DNA of 64,000 nucleotides from Candidatus Tisiphia endosymbiont of Beris chalybata (GCF_964026555.1 NZ_OZ032159.1:372001-436000), one strand, 5' to 3'; counted from the stretch's first letter, positions 9,599 through 18,317 are shown. A program made the numbers and translations. Notes: generated by a model not told the origin, from the letters alone.

Positions 9599-10291
9599 AT
9601 GCAAAGATTAGCAAAAGTCATTAGTAATGCCGGACTATGTTCACGGCGGGACGCAGAAGTCTTAATAAAAAATAATCAAGTAAAAGTGGATGGCGTGATT
9701 ATTAATTCTCCTGCTATCAAGGTGAGTCACATTTCGACCATTGAAGTTTCAGGAAGAGTAATAACACAAGAGAAGCTGATTCGTTTATGGCGATATTATA
9801 AGCCTGTTGGCTTAATTACTACTCATAAAGATACCCATGGTAGGGCCACTGTATTTGCAAATCTGCAGGGTTTGCCAAGGGTCATTTCAATAGGTCGGTT
9901 AGATTTAAATAGTGAAGGATTATTACTGCTTACTAATAATGGTGATTTAGCGCGCCAACTTGAATTACCTGATACTAAAATGGAGCGTATATATAAAGTA
10001 AGAGCTTATGGCAATCCGTCTATTTTATTAAAAAACTATCAAAACATAACAATCGAACAAGTAAGATATTATGTTAAATCAATTGAATTAGTGAAGTCAT
10101 CTCACTCTAATAGCTGGTTTGAGGTAGTTCTTACCGAGGGTAAGAACCGTGAAATTAGAAGAATATTTGAATATTTTGGTTTAAAAGTTAATCGTTTAAT
10201 TAGAATCCAGTATGGGGATTTTGTGTTAGGAAATTTGCAGCCAAATGAATATCAGGAAATAGACTACAAACAATTTAAGCAATTTTTATGA
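9599..10291 (+). CDS. rRNA pseudouridine synthase, RluB/RsuA family
   Basis: A 230-residue enzyme that isomerises a specific uridine in rRNA. An N-terminal S4 RNA-binding domain (MQRLAKVISNAGLCSRRDAE, then VKVDG) is followed by the catalytic domain with the signature GRLDLNSEGLLLLTNNGDLA, whose Asp is the catalytic residue, and KNREIRRIF near the C-terminus. I chose the ATG at 9599 because the S4 domain starts exactly there; an in-frame ATG at 9542 adds 19 unrelated residues and overlaps the upstream gene. The stop overlaps the rsmD start by 4 bases. RluB is more likely than RsuA from the S4-first layout, but the target uridine is not certain. Confidence 0.88.
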   Translation: MQRLAKVISNAGLCSRRDAEVLIKNNQVKVDGVIINSPAIKVSHISTIEVSGRVITQEKLIRLWRYYKPVGLITTHKDTHGRATVFANLQGLPRVISIGRLDLNSEGLLLLTNNGDLARQLELPDTKMERIYKVRAYGNPSILLKNYQNITIEQVRYYVKSIELVKSSHSNSWFEVVLTEGKNREIRRIFEYFGLKVNRLIRIQYGDFVLGNLQPNEYQEIDYKQFKQFL

Positions 10292-10878
10292 TTAGAATTA
10301 TAGCAGGTAAGCATAAAAATCGTATAATTCCCACTTTTAAAAACGCAAATTATCGACCTTCTACTGGAAAAATAAGAGAGGCGATTTTCAGCATCCTCAC
10401 CTCAGGAGAATTTGAGAGTAGAGAACTATTTGCCAGTAATACTAGTATACTTGATTTATTTAGCGGTACCGGTAGTCTTGCGTTTGAAGCGCTCTCAAGA
10501 GGGGCAGGGCAGGTGACACTAGTTGATATAAATGCTAATTATCTACGAGTAGCTCAGGAATTTGCTATGTTAATACAGCAAGAAGCTAACACTATTTTTT
10601 TAAATCTTAATGCTTGTACCTTGCCAAAAGCTACTAAAACATTTGATTTAGTCTTTATCGATCCTCCATATTATAATAACTTGGTAATAACATCAGTTAA
10701 TAGCTTAAAAAAAGGTGGATGGTTAAAAGAGGGTTCAGTGCTGGTAATAGAGCTAGGCAAAACTGAAATATTCGCTGATAATTGCTTTGAATTAGTTAAA
10801 GACAAAATATATGGAGATAGTAAGTTATTAGTTTTAGAATATAGCAGCTATTTAGCATTTGACTTCAGGGGAGAATGA
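10288..10878 (+). CDS. rsmD: 16S rRNA (guanine-N2) methyltransferase RsmD
   Basis: A 196-residue SAM-dependent methyltransferase acting on G966 of 16S rRNA in the small-subunit pathway. It starts with the family signature MIRIIAGKHKNRIIPT and then RPSTGKIREAIFSIL. Motif I is LDLFSGTGSLAFEALSRGA and the catalytic DPPY is in FIDPPYYNN. Length is typical. The start overlaps the pseudouridine synthase stop by 4 bases, so the two rRNA-modification genes are translationally coupled. Nothing is missing. Confidence 0.95.
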   Translation: MIRIIAGKHKNRIIPTFKNANYRPSTGKIREAIFSILTSGEFESRELFASNTSILDLFSGTGSLAFEALSRGAGQVTLVDINANYLRVAQEFAMLIQQEANTIFLNLNACTLPKATKTFDLVFIDPPYYNNLVITSVNSLKKGGWLKEGSVLVIELGKTEIFADNCFELVKDKIYGDSKLLVLEYSSYLAFDFRGE

Positions 10879-10923
10879 TGATCGTTTTCTCAAGTGGAGA
10901 AATTCGGACGGAATGTATGTAGA

Positions 10924-12264
10924 ATGAGTAAAGTAAAAAAACAATATATATGTAGTAATTGTGGTAATACTACTCCCAAATGGGCAGGGCAATGTTTTGA
11001 TTGTGGTTTATGGGGAGTAGTTGAGGAAGAACTCGTGAATAATTCTCCATCAATTAAATTAGGTAATAAACTCCAGGTCCAGAAGCTTGATGGGATAGTT
11101 GAAGAGAGATTATATAATATCACTCCTATTAATGAGTTAAATAGAGTTCTGGGAGGAGGGCTAGTCGCTGCTTCAGCAACTTTAATTGGCGGTGAACCTG
11201 GCATTGGAAAATCCACTTTATTATTACAATTAGCTTCTGACTCCTCTTCTACGAGCATGAATTGTTTATATGTAACGGGGGAAGAATCAGCTCAACAAAT
11301 AAAACTCCGAGCATTAAGACTTGGGCTTAATAATCAAGCCACCTCTATATTAGCTGCGGTAAATGTTGAAGATATTATTGCTACTATTGAGGCGAATAAA
11401 CAAAATATTGATTTAATAATTATTGATTCAATACAAACTATGGTGACTAGTACGCTGTCCTCCCCTCCTGGTACTGTGTCGCAAGTAAGGGCGTGTGCGA
11501 ATGAATTAGTGAGCTATGCTAAAAATAATAATATCATAATTTTAATTAGTTGTCATGTTACCAAAGATGGGCAATTGGCCGGTCCTAAGTTACTTGAGCA
11601 CCTTGTGGATACGGTATTATACTTTGAGGGGGATCATAATAGTCATTTTCGTATTTTACGTTCTAGCAAAAATAGATATGGAGGAGTAGGGGAGATTGGG
11701 GTTTTTGATATGACCGCTAGCGGCCTTAAAGAAGTCCCTAATCCTTCAGAATTATTTTTATTAAAAAGAGAAAAAAACGTCAGTGGGGTGGCAGTATTTG
11801 CTGGAATTGAAGGCTCTAGACCGTTATTAATCGAAATACAAGCATTAATTGCCCCCTCAACTATTCCTATGCCTAGGCGTTCAGTAGTAGGGTGGGAATT
11901 GAATAGGTTAGCGATGATAATAGCAGTGCTTAACGTACGGTTTAAGCTGAATTTATCTACTAAGGAAGTATATTTAAGTGTGGCAGGAGGACTGAAAATT
12001 ACTGATCCTGCTTCAGATTTAGCGGTAGCCGCAGCTTTAATTTCAGCAGCAACCAATAAAGCAGTACCAGAAGAAAGTATTTTCTTTGGAGAAATTGGCT
12101 TATCCGGGGAAATCAGAAAGGTAAACGGGGCAAAAACTAGGATCAAAGAAGCTAAAAAGTTAGGGTTTAATAAAATAGTTTGCTCTAAGCTGGAAAAATT
12201 AGAATATGAATTAATTCATCCTATTAGTAACTTAAGAGAATTGGGAGCGTTTCTAGAAAAATAA
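10924..12264 (+). CDS. radA: DNA repair protein RadA
   Basis: RadA/Sms, a RecA-like ATPase that drives branch migration in recombination repair. The order is a C4 zinc finger (CSNCG...CFDC), Walker A GEPGIGKST, the RadA-specific SSKNRYGGVGEIGVF motif, and a C-terminal Lon-protease-like domain (about the last 150 residues, with GGLKITDPASDLAVAAAL and GEIGLSGEIRKV). I chose the ATG at 10924, giving MSKVKKQYIC and the usual short lead to the zinc finger; an ATG ten codons upstream is possible. It lies about 45 bp after rsmD, probably in the same operon. Complete at 446 residues. Confidence 0.95.
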   Translation: MSKVKKQYICSNCGNTTPKWAGQCFDCGLWGVVEEELVNNSPSIKLGNKLQVQKLDGIVEERLYNITPINELNRVLGGGLVAASATLIGGEPGIGKSTLLLQLASDSSSTSMNCLYVTGEESAQQIKLRALRLGLNNQATSILAAVNVEDIIATIEANKQNIDLIIIDSIQTMVTSTLSSPPGTVSQVRACANELVSYAKNNNIIILISCHVTKDGQLAGPKLLEHLVDTVLYFEGDHNSHFRILRSSKNRYGGVGEIGVFDMTASGLKEVPNPSELFLLKREKNVSGVAVFAGIEGSRPLLIEIQALIAPSTIPMPRRSVVGWELNRLAMIIAVLNVRFKLNLSTKEVYLSVAGGLKITDPASDLAVAAALISAATNKAVPEESIFFGEIGLSGEIRKVNGAKTRIKEAKKLGFNKIVCSKLEKLEYELIHPISNLRELGAFLEK

Positions 12265-12461
12265 ACATTCATAAATATTATTTTTATAACATTTAGTTAG
12301 AAAAATAGAAGCGATAATTAAGAAAAATTAATAAATCTTTAGTCAGCAAATGAATGGCAGGGCGCCTAGCCCAGGATCTTAAATAATTATAGTAATTAAT
12401 TCAAAAGGGGCAAAAGAGTACCTCACTGCTTTTAACGTCTATTATATATTATAGCTTTTCC

Positions 12462-12489
12462 TTGACAAATAATAAATGCTCGTTATTTT
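12462..12489 (+). promoter_or_regulatory. Candidate sigma70 promoter for the small gene at 12523
   Basis: A perfect -35 TTGACA (12462-12467) is followed 16 bases later by TATTTT (12484-12489), or 19 bases later by TTTATA. It sits about 35 bp before the ATG. The -35 is strong and the -10 is weak. Confidence 0.5.
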
Positions 12490-12522
12490 ATAGGTTAAGA
12501 TTAAGTGATTATAGGTCCTATT

Positions 12523-12726
12523 ATGTCAACAGCAAAAACCGCCTCTAAAAATAACCCTACCTCTCGGGAGCAAGCTAAAGAGTATTTTTATCAGGGCAAA
12601 GAAATTAAGCCAGTAAAGCTTATAACGAATGAATCTACGCGTTTTGCAGCAGAGTATAAAAAATCAGGAGACTTAGTGGTAGGAGCAGATAGCACTATAT
12701 TGCCTTGGGTCAGAGCAAAAAATTAA
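12523..12726 (+). CDS. Small conserved-looking hypothetical protein
   Basis: A 67-residue hydrophilic protein starting MSTAKTASKNNPTSREQAKEY. A GTG six codons upstream is an alternative start, but the ATG at 12523 gives a more natural N-terminus and fits the promoter just upstream. There is no signal peptide, membrane segment or known motif. It has its own promoter-like sequence and is followed by a hairpin at 12774-12799, so it looks like a real single-gene unit. I do not recognise its function. Confidence 0.55.
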   Translation: MSTAKTASKNNPTSREQAKEYFYQGKEIKPVKLITNESTRFAAEYKKSGDLVVGADSTILPWVRAKN

Positions 12727-12773
12727 ATTCTGATATATGGGGTAAGATATTTAGACCATATAATTATTAGCGA

Positions 12774-12799
12774 ATTTTCTTACGTAACAGTAAGAAAAT
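12774..12799. terminator. Hairpin between the small gene and tRNA-Ala
   Basis: An inverted repeat TTTTCTTAC / GTAAGAAAA with a 6-base loop, extended by one A-T pair. No clear T run follows on the plus strand, so a terminator role is plausible but not certain. Confidence 0.4.
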
Positions 12800-12839
12800 C
12801 TTGATACCTAACTTTTTGATCTCAGGAATATCTGTTTTT

Positions 12840-12914
12840 GGGGATGTAGCTCAGGGGTAGAGCATCTGCTTTGCACGCAGAGGGCCGGGGGTTCGATTCC
12901 CTTCATCTCCACCA
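12840..12914 (+). tRNA. tRNA-Ala (TGC), with encoded CCA
   Basis: The cloverleaf can be folded by eye. The acceptor GGGGATG pairs with CATCTCC (one G-U), the D arm is GCTCAGGGGTAGAGC, the anticodon stem-loop CTGCTTTGCACGCAG has anticodon TGC, and the T arm is GGGGGTTCGATTCCC. CCA is encoded at 12912-12914. Conjugative-island remnants begin right after it, which fits tRNA genes as integration sites for such islands. Confidence 0.95.
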
Positions 12915-13053
12915 CATACTTATCAGGCCTCCAAGAATTTCATAATTTTCTTCCAAAATCCATATGCTGCCTATATGCTGCTTTTAAATACAGTTATGGC
13001 TATTTAAATTGCTCGCAAACCCTTACTGGATCTGATGTTCAGCAGGCAGGATT

Positions 13054-13558
13054 ATGCAGCAAATAGTCAACTTTCCTTCCACCCCCCATATTTCTACTGA
13101 TAGTAACAATGATGCTATCTTCTATAATTTTGTTGGTAATTTTGTGCCACCAGAGTGGCGGGATCTTCAAGGTAGTGGCGGTAAGGATTTAAGTAAAACT
13201 GCGCGTCAACTCCTCTCTTTGATAGTTTTTCGCCTTCAGATTTGTCATAATAGCGGCTCCCATCTGCAAGAAGATGAGTTGCAAGAATCTTATCATTTCT
13301 TTGAGCAATCACTCGGAGTTTGTCAAAGGCGGATTAGACAATGTATGCTTGAGCTGCAAAATGGAAGTTTTATTCATCTATACAATGCCACCGTTATCAA
13401 ACAGCACATAAAATGTCGAAATACTCCATGCATCAAATTGGCAAAAAATTTTCAGCCTTACCCGAAAAAAATTTCGCATGAAGCTGAAAAAAGTTTCGGG
13501 TTAACCCGAAAAAAATTTCAGGCACACAATATTATAGATATTAATAATAAATCTAATA
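13054..13558 (+). pseudogene. Truncated replication/regulation-type ORF of the conjugative-island remnant
   Basis: An open frame of 168 native residues (MQQIVNFPSTPHISTD...) cut by an IS6-family end at 13559; the last 13 codons before the stop belong to the IS. The middle (about 45-115) is helical and reads like a winged-helix DNA-binding region (SKTARQLLSLIVFRL then QRRIRQCMLELQNG), with two KKISHEAEK/RKKFQ basic blocks after it. Its position directly behind a tRNA and near a traD remnant resembles the early region of Rickettsiales amplified genetic elements, where a DnaA-like or replication-type gene sits. The specific function is not recognised. Confidence 0.5.
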
Positions 13559-13628
13559 GGTTTTGTCGCATCTGCAAGTGTAGTTTTATCTGGATTTAAA
13601 AATCTCAAGATTAAAATATTATGCAGCC
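13559..13628 (-). mobile_element. IS6-family right-end fragment, split by the IS4 insertion
   Basis: Starts with the end GGTTTTGTCGCATCTGC and runs to ATGCAGCC, where the IS4-type element interrupts it. The same IS6 copy continues at 14852-14876 (ATGCAGCCATTAATG...) and stops where a full IS6 copy begins at 14877. Confidence 0.85.
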
Positions 13629-14851
13629 CTCAGTACATGACATAAAGGTTAACATGATATAATTGTTGGTAATTTGGGGATTAGAGGCTTGATAAATATA
13701 TCAATAATGCTGGATAGTTCCTTGTACATTTGCCCTTGGTTTAAATATATTCTTCGTAAGTAATCAAGTCCATACCTAAAAGGTGACATAGCCTTTCTGC
13801 CGTGAGTTTTCAATTTTATAGGCCAGATAGAATGCCGCCATAAGCCCACAGTATAAGCAAAGGTAAAAGTTATAGCTAATATCCCTAATAATTTGTTTAT
13901 TCTATCCAAATGTACTAAATGGGTATTTTCAAAGTTGAAGCCACGCGTCTTAAGGCATGCAAAAAGATTTTCAATTTCCCAGCGTTTTTTGTAAATATCC
14001 AAGGCCTGATAGGGGTTGTCATTGGTTGCTATAATTACTAATTCTCCTTCTCCGTTACGCAAAGCAGCCACAGAAACTTTAGGTCCTTTATAGTTCTTAC
14101 CTAAATATCTCTTACCTCTGAGTACTTTATATTCATTATTCTGTAACTTCTTTACTAATGGATTTGCTGTCACTAATTCGTTTTCTGATCTACCAATAGT
14201 TAAATTTTGCTTAATTCTTATATAAAATGGAATATTACGATCTGCTAGAAATTTCAACCAGTCATCACCGATAAATTCACGATCTCCAAGCAATGCTGAT
14301 ATTTTTTCTACTCCAAATACTTGCAAAAATCTACCTATTAATTTCTGACGTTCACCACTATTTGAAACGCCAGTTTTTGGTAACATGTCCCACATGATTG
14401 GTATAGCTATGCCATTATGGCAGATTGATAATACTAAAATATTGATATCAAGCTTGCCAAATTTCCAGTTAGTACGATCCAAAGCCAACAACCATTTTTC
14501 TGATTCAATTTTGGCAAATGCTACTAATAATTTAGCCAGTGCAGTATAACAAAAACTAAAGCCAGAAAAAAATCTTTGTAGTTTGCGATATCGAGAATTA
14601 TCATTGCCAGCTCCTTGAACTACCAAAGCTAGTTGAGTAAGATTGACATCTCTGACATAGAACAATCCTGTTATTATCTGCTCGATTAATTTTATACTTG
14701 CAAAACTCTTAAAAAAATAGTTTCCTAATAGTTGTGATAACGCTGAAGTCATTCTCCTTCTCCTTAAGTCTTAGACAACTTAAGTTATAGGACTTTGATC
14801 ATGCGTTATCCACTGTTTTTTTCCTTGTTAACCTTTATGTCATGTACTGAG
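13629..14851 (-). mobile_element. Complete IS4-type insertion sequence with 8-bp target duplication
   Basis: A 1223-bp element with about 25-bp terminal inverted repeats beginning CTCAGTACATGACATAAAGG. It is flanked by the perfect direct repeat ATGCAGCC (13621-13628 and 14852-14859), which is part of the interrupted IS6 copy. One intact transposase gene fills it. It is the best delimited IS4-type element in the window and looks recent. Confidence 0.93.
13649..14752 (-). CDS. IS4-family transposase
   Basis: An intact 367-residue DDE transposase. The first acidic residue is in LLALDRTNWKFG, the second in ALLGDREFIG, and the YREK-type signature with the catalytic Glu is YKKRWEIENLFACLK, typical of the IS4 family. 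The N-terminal part is helical and probably binds the inverted repeats. The frame is uninterrupted and both ends of the element are intact, so it may still be active. Only this copy is in the window. Confidence 0.9.
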   Translation of the reverse strand: MTSALSQLLGNYFFKSFASIKLIEQIITGLFYVRDVNLTQLALVVQGAGNDNSRYRKLQRFFSGFSFCYTALAKLLVAFAKIESEKWLLALDRTNWKFGKLDINILVLSICHNGIAIPIMWDMLPKTGVSNSGERQKLIGRFLQVFGVEKISALLGDREFIGDDWLKFLADRNIPFYIRIKQNLTIGRSENELVTANPLVKKLQNNEYKVLRGKRYLGKNYKGPKVSVAALRNGEGELVIIATNDNPYQALDIYKKRWEIENLFACLKTRGFNFENTHLVHLDRINKLLGILAITFTFAYTVGLWRHSIWPIKLKTHGRKAMSPFRYGLDYLRRIYLNQGQMYKELSSIIDIFIKPLIPKLPTIISC

Positions 14852-14876
14852 ATGCAGCCATTAATGTTACAAAATT

Positions 14877-15721
14877 GGTTCTGTCGCATTTATTGACTAA
14901 TAGTTTAGCAGAAGGTATAAAGACATAAAAATACAGTCAAAATAATTAAGATGCCATTTCAAATTTCTGCTAAATTGTTAAAATATTTCAAAGGATATTG
15001 CTCATCAGCTGAAATCATCATGTTATTTGTCTACATGAAGTGTAGATTTTCTTTAAGCTATAGAGATTTAGAGGAGATGGCTGGAATTAGAGGAGCATCG
15101 ATAGATCACGCCACTTTACAAAGATGGGTTATAAGGTTTGTAAAATTAATAGATATGCAAGTCAGGAAATACAAGAAGCCAGTTGGTAGAAACTGGAGAA
15201 TGGATGAAACGTATATTAAAGTAAAGGGTAACTGGGTTTATCTGTATAGAGCAGTTGATACTATGGGTAACACCATAGATTTCTGCTTAAGGAAACATAG
15301 AGATACTGCAGCTGCTAAAGCATTCTTTCGGAAAGCTTTTAGACATAACGGTCATCCTATAAAAGTGAATATTGATAAAAGCGGTAGCAATACTGCTGCC
15401 CTTAACAGCATTAATAAGGATTTGCACGAGGAACAAAAAATTAAGGTTACTCAGGTTAAATACCTCAATAACATAATTGAGCAAGATCATCGCTTTATTA
15501 AGAAACGAACTAAGCCGATGCTTGGCTTCAAAAGTTTTGCTTCTGCTAAAATTACTATTGCTGGCTGCGAGAATATTAGGATGATTCAAAAAAAACAAAT
15601 TACTAAGGCTAACTATAATTTTTCTACTTTTGAAAATTTTGTAACATTAATGGCTGCATAATATTTTAATCTTGAGATTTTTAAATCCAGATAAAACTAC
15701 ACTTGCAGATGCGACAAAACC
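14877..15721 (+). mobile_element. IS6-family element, copy 1 (845 bp)
   Basis: A full copy from GGTTCTGTCGCAT to ATGCGACAAAACC. The left flank is the remnant of another IS6 copy in the opposite orientation and the right flank is the traD remnant. The 8-bp flanks (ACAAAATT and GGTAATTT) do not match, so rearrangement or deletion followed insertion. Confidence 0.93.
14951..15661 (+). CDS. IS6-family (IS26-like) transposase, copy 1
   Basis: A 236-residue transposase present in seven intact copies in this window. The catalytic triad is Asp85 (WRMDETYIKVKG), Asp142 (VNIDKSGSN) and Glu177 (NIIEQDHRFIKKR), with the D-34-E spacing of the IS6 family. The N-terminal 60 residues form a helical DNA-binding part (SYRDLEEMAGIRG, HATLQRWV). 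IS6 elements move by copying themselves and create cointegrates, deletions and inversions next to the copy; such scars are visible here at several copies. The translated product is identical in all seven full copies, so the family expanded recently. Confidence 0.95.
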   Translation: MPFQISAKLLKYFKGYCSSAEIIMLFVYMKCRFSLSYRDLEEMAGIRGASIDHATLQRWVIRFVKLIDMQVRKYKKPVGRNWRMDETYIKVKGNWVYLYRAVDTMGNTIDFCLRKHRDTAAAKAFFRKAFRHNGHPIKVNIDKSGSNTAALNSINKDLHEEQKIKVTQVKYLNNIIEQDHRFIKKRTKPMLGFKSFASAKITIAGCENIRMIQKKQITKANYNFSTFENFVTLMAA

Positions 15722-16174
15722 GGTAATTTATCTGGTTTTACTACTTTAACATCAGAGGCTAGAAAATATGGGGGATGCGTACTTAGCGCTACCCAATCAA
15801 TTAATCAAATATTTGATAATTTCGGCATGTTGCAAGGCAGTAGTATCTTTGGCCAATTTGCTACTAAGTTTCTCTTTAGAAGTGATGAGCCAGCCACAGC
15901 TAAAATCATCACCGAGATTTTTGGACAACTAGAATATGCTACTTCTCAGAAGAATACCTCTTATGGGGCTAATGAGTATCGTGATGGTATTAGCTATACT
16001 GAACAAACCAAACATAAAGCTTTAATTACTACAGATCACCTTGCTACTTTAGCGGATCTAGAATGTTTTGTTGGTCTACCTGAACCAAAAGCCAGAATAG
16101 CAAGAATCAAAGTACCATTAGCAGTTGATGCTCCCTTGAAACACCCTGGTTTTATTGAAATAAATAAAGAATAA
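15722..16174 (+). pseudogene. TraD-like coupling protein, C-terminal remnant
   Basis: An open frame of 150 codons beginning directly at the IS6 end, with no native start. It reads like the C-terminal third of an F-type/Rickettsiales TraD coupling ATPase: ARKYGGCVLSATQSINQIFD, then FATKFLFRSDEPATAKII, SYGANEYRDGISYTEQ, and LADLECFVGLPEP before a conserved VPL end. The Walker A and B region is missing. TraD brings DNA to the type IV secretion channel in conjugation; this remnant cannot do so. It marks a decayed conjugative island. The next gene starts 2 bp after the stop. Confidence 0.8.
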
Positions 16175-16176
16175 GT

Positions 16177-16836
16177 ATGCAGGATCAAATAAATAATAAT
16201 CTAACAATAGAAGACCAATTACAGCAAACCTTGAAGAAATTACATTATGAGATAGATTTTGTCACAAAATCACTTGATATTAAGAGTCAGAATTTCAATG
16301 CTACTTTGCAAAGCTCTATCTTAGAATTTGAGACTTTATTAAAAAAATTAGAGAATTTAGTTGAACAAAATAAAGAACAACAAAATAGAATATCCAATGA
16401 ACTAACGACATTTACTCTTTTGCCAGAAAAAATAACCAGCAACATAGTAAATATTGTCCCACAAATAGCGCGTGCAGTAGAAACAATACATCAGTCTCAT
16501 ATTATAAAGATTAAAGAGCAGTTTCTCTCATTACAACAAGAAATAGCTAAAGAAATAACTAATTATCACAGTAAATTGGCAGAAATAACAAATAGATGTT
16601 TAGAAGATAGTAAAATAATATCAACAAGAAGTAGAAGAAAGTTTTGTACCCTACTCGCGATAATGGTGGTATTCTCTGCTCTAGTTTCAGGTATTACCAG
16701 CTATTTCGTCACCATTGGTTTCCCAAGATATGTTGAAATCAAAGGGGTGAATGACTTATCGGTGTATGATAGTAGAGTAGAAGTCTGGGGATCAGTTAAA
16801 GATCAAAAGGACTTAAAAGTTAACAAAACTAAGTAA
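16177..16836 (+). CDS. Coiled-coil membrane protein of the conjugative-island remnant
   Basis: A 219-residue protein. Residues 1-150 are almost entirely coiled coil (charged heptads, Leu/Ile rich), followed by one membrane segment near 157-177 (FCTLLAIMVVFSALVSGIT) and a short tail. It lies 2 bp after the traD remnant, as expected for a co-transcribed island gene. The layout recalls small mobilisation accessory proteins encoded between traD and the relaxase gene, but I see no specific signature. It appears intact. Confidence 0.6.
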   Translation: MQDQINNNLTIEDQLQQTLKKLHYEIDFVTKSLDIKSQNFNATLQSSILEFETLLKKLENLVEQNKEQQNRISNELTTFTLLPEKITSNIVNIVPQIARAVETIHQSHIIKIKEQFLSLQQEIAKEITNYHSKLAEITNRCLEDSKIISTRSRRKFCTLLAIMVVFSALVSGITSYFVTIGFPRYVEIKGVNDLSVYDSRVEVWGSVKDQKDLKVNKTK

Positions 16837-16931
16837 TGTTAGGGTCCTGCTCAATCTAAGTTAACTAAATGAACTTGGCTTTATAAGAACTTTGCTATAA
16901 AGTAGGTAGCAATAAAAACAGAAAAGGTAAA

Positions 16932-17897
16932 ATGGCTGATCGCTTTAAACATGATAAAATCTTTCGAAAAGCGTTGCAGAACCCGCTAGTAGCACATGAG
17001 TTTTGTAATGCCCATTTACCGAAATCTATTAAAGATTCGTTAGATTTCTCTAGTTTAAAAATGGATAATACCACTTTTATAGAACAAGATTTAAGAGACT
17101 CGATTACTGACGTACTATTTCAAGCTAAGTTTGATAAGCAAGATGGTTATTTGTATCTGTTACTGGAGCATCAGAGTCATCCTGATCATTTTATGGCGTT
17201 CAGACTCTTCAAGTACATGATCAATATTTGCGATAGACATTTAACACAACACCCCAATACTAAGACTTTGCCATTAGTATACCCTTTGATATTTTATAAC
17301 GGTACAAGAAAATATAATGCACCTCTTAATTTGTGGAAGTTATTCGAAAATAGTCAATTAGCAAGAAGCATTTGGATCAATGATTACCAACTGGTAAATG
17401 TTCACGACATTCCCGATAGTGAGTTCAGAGAAAGAATTTGGTCAGGGATTCTTGAATTTTTTATGAAGCACATACACGAACGAAATCTACTTAAGAGATG
17501 GCAAGAAATACAAGATATATTACCGGAGTTTACCAAACTAACTATTGGCTATAGTTATCTTGAATTAATTCTTCGGTATACTTTGACAAGAATAAAGCAA
17601 GATGATAAAATAGAGTTAGAAAAGTTGTTAACAGCAACATTAAATCAAGAAACAGGTACAAAACTGATGTCTAGTTTAGCACAACATTGGGAACAAATCG
17701 GAGAAGCTAAAGGAATCCAAATCGGAGAAGCTAAAGGAATCCAAATTGGTGAAGTCAAAGGTATTCAAATCGGAAAAGCTGAAGGAAAAGCTGAAATGAT
17801 AAAGATGATGAGGAATAATGGATATTCTATTGAAGAGATTTCTAGAATTACCAAATTATCTATTACTGAAATAAGTACATTATTGCAATTAACATAA
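16932..17897 (+). CDS. Rpn/YhgA-family PD-(D/E)XK nuclease (recombination-promoting nuclease)
   Basis: A 321-residue member of the Rpn (formerly transposase_31) family. The nuclease domain covers about residues 1-130: KHDKIFRKAL at the start, LRDSITDVLFQAKF with the metal-binding Asp, and LYLLLEHQSHPDHFMAFRLFKYM with the E-x-Q of the PD-(D/E)XK core. The C-terminus has a short tandem repeat, three times G-[ED]-[AV]-KGIQIG, then a helical tail. E. coli Rpn proteins are DNA endonucleases that can promote RecA-independent recombination. The repeat tract (about 17695-17790) is nearly identical at DNA level, so its copy number could vary. Complete. Confidence 0.85.
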   Translation: MADRFKHDKIFRKALQNPLVAHEFCNAHLPKSIKDSLDFSSLKMDNTTFIEQDLRDSITDVLFQAKFDKQDGYLYLLLEHQSHPDHFMAFRLFKYMINICDRHLTQHPNTKTLPLVYPLIFYNGTRKYNAPLNLWKLFENSQLARSIWINDYQLVNVHDIPDSEFRERIWSGILEFFMKHIHERNLLKRWQEIQDILPEFTKLTIGYSYLELILRYTLTRIKQDDKIELEKLLTATLNQETGTKLMSSLAQHWEQIGEAKGIQIGEAKGIQIGEVKGIQIGKAEGKAEMIKMMRNNGYSIEEISRITKLSITEISTLLQLT

Positions 17898-17900
17898 ATT

Positions 17901-18041
17901 CATGATTGGCAAATTACTACTGTTATCAGATTACTTGAAGAGAAAACCACTGTTGATTACATTGCCGAAGTTACTGGTTCTAATATAGAACAGATACAAA
18001 AGATAAAAAATAAGCTACAATATAATTATGTTTTTAAGTAA
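17901..18041 (+). pseudogene. C-terminal scrap of a second Rpn-type gene
   Basis: An open stretch without start codon (HDWQITTVIRLLEEKTTVDY...) ending at TAA. The pattern VDYIAEVTGSNIEQIQKIKNKL resembles the helical tail of Rpn-family proteins. It directly follows the intact Rpn gene, so it may be what is left of a neighbouring paralogue. Confidence 0.4.
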
Positions 18042-18050
18042 AAATTAGTA

Positions 18051-18317
18051 ATGTTACTAACTCCAAAACAGCTAGATTTGATTGAGTTGATAGATAAAAA
18101 AGTAAAAGAAATTGTTGCCAGAGGGGGAAGTGAACAAGAAATATTAGTGACTTTTGTAGATGATATGCTTGCTATAATGACTATAATAGATTCTGTTAAA
18201 GAAGGTACAACTGAAGAAGAACAAAAGTACTTTAATCAATATAATGGTTTTTATCAATATATAAAAATCTTAGAAACTTTAGCAGTAGGTATTAAGAATG
18301 CCAAGGGTAAAGTTTAG
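18051..18317 (+). CDS. Small helical hypothetical protein
   Basis: An 88-residue, mostly alpha-helical acidic protein (MLLTPKQLDLIELIDKKVKE...). No signal peptide, membrane segment or motif is recognised. It follows the Rpn remnants at a spacing that allows co-transcription. It could be an island accessory protein or a partner of the Rpn nuclease; neither is shown. Confidence 0.45.
   Translation: MLLTPKQLDLIELIDKKVKEIVARGGSEQEILVTFVDDMLAIMTIIDSVKEGTTEEEQKYFNQYNGFYQYIKILETLAVGIKNAKGKV

Noticed and set aside
11643..12146. 167-codon frame opposite radA
   Set aside because: Antisense to a strongly conserved gene; no motif.
15287..15598. A 103-codon antisense frame repeated in every IS6 copy
   Set aside because: It lies wholly opposite the transposase gene and is repeated only because the IS is repeated; no start signal or coding bias of its own.
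12840..18317. Complete conjugative island
   Set aside because: No integrase, relaxase or secretion-channel genes are seen; only scraps remain.
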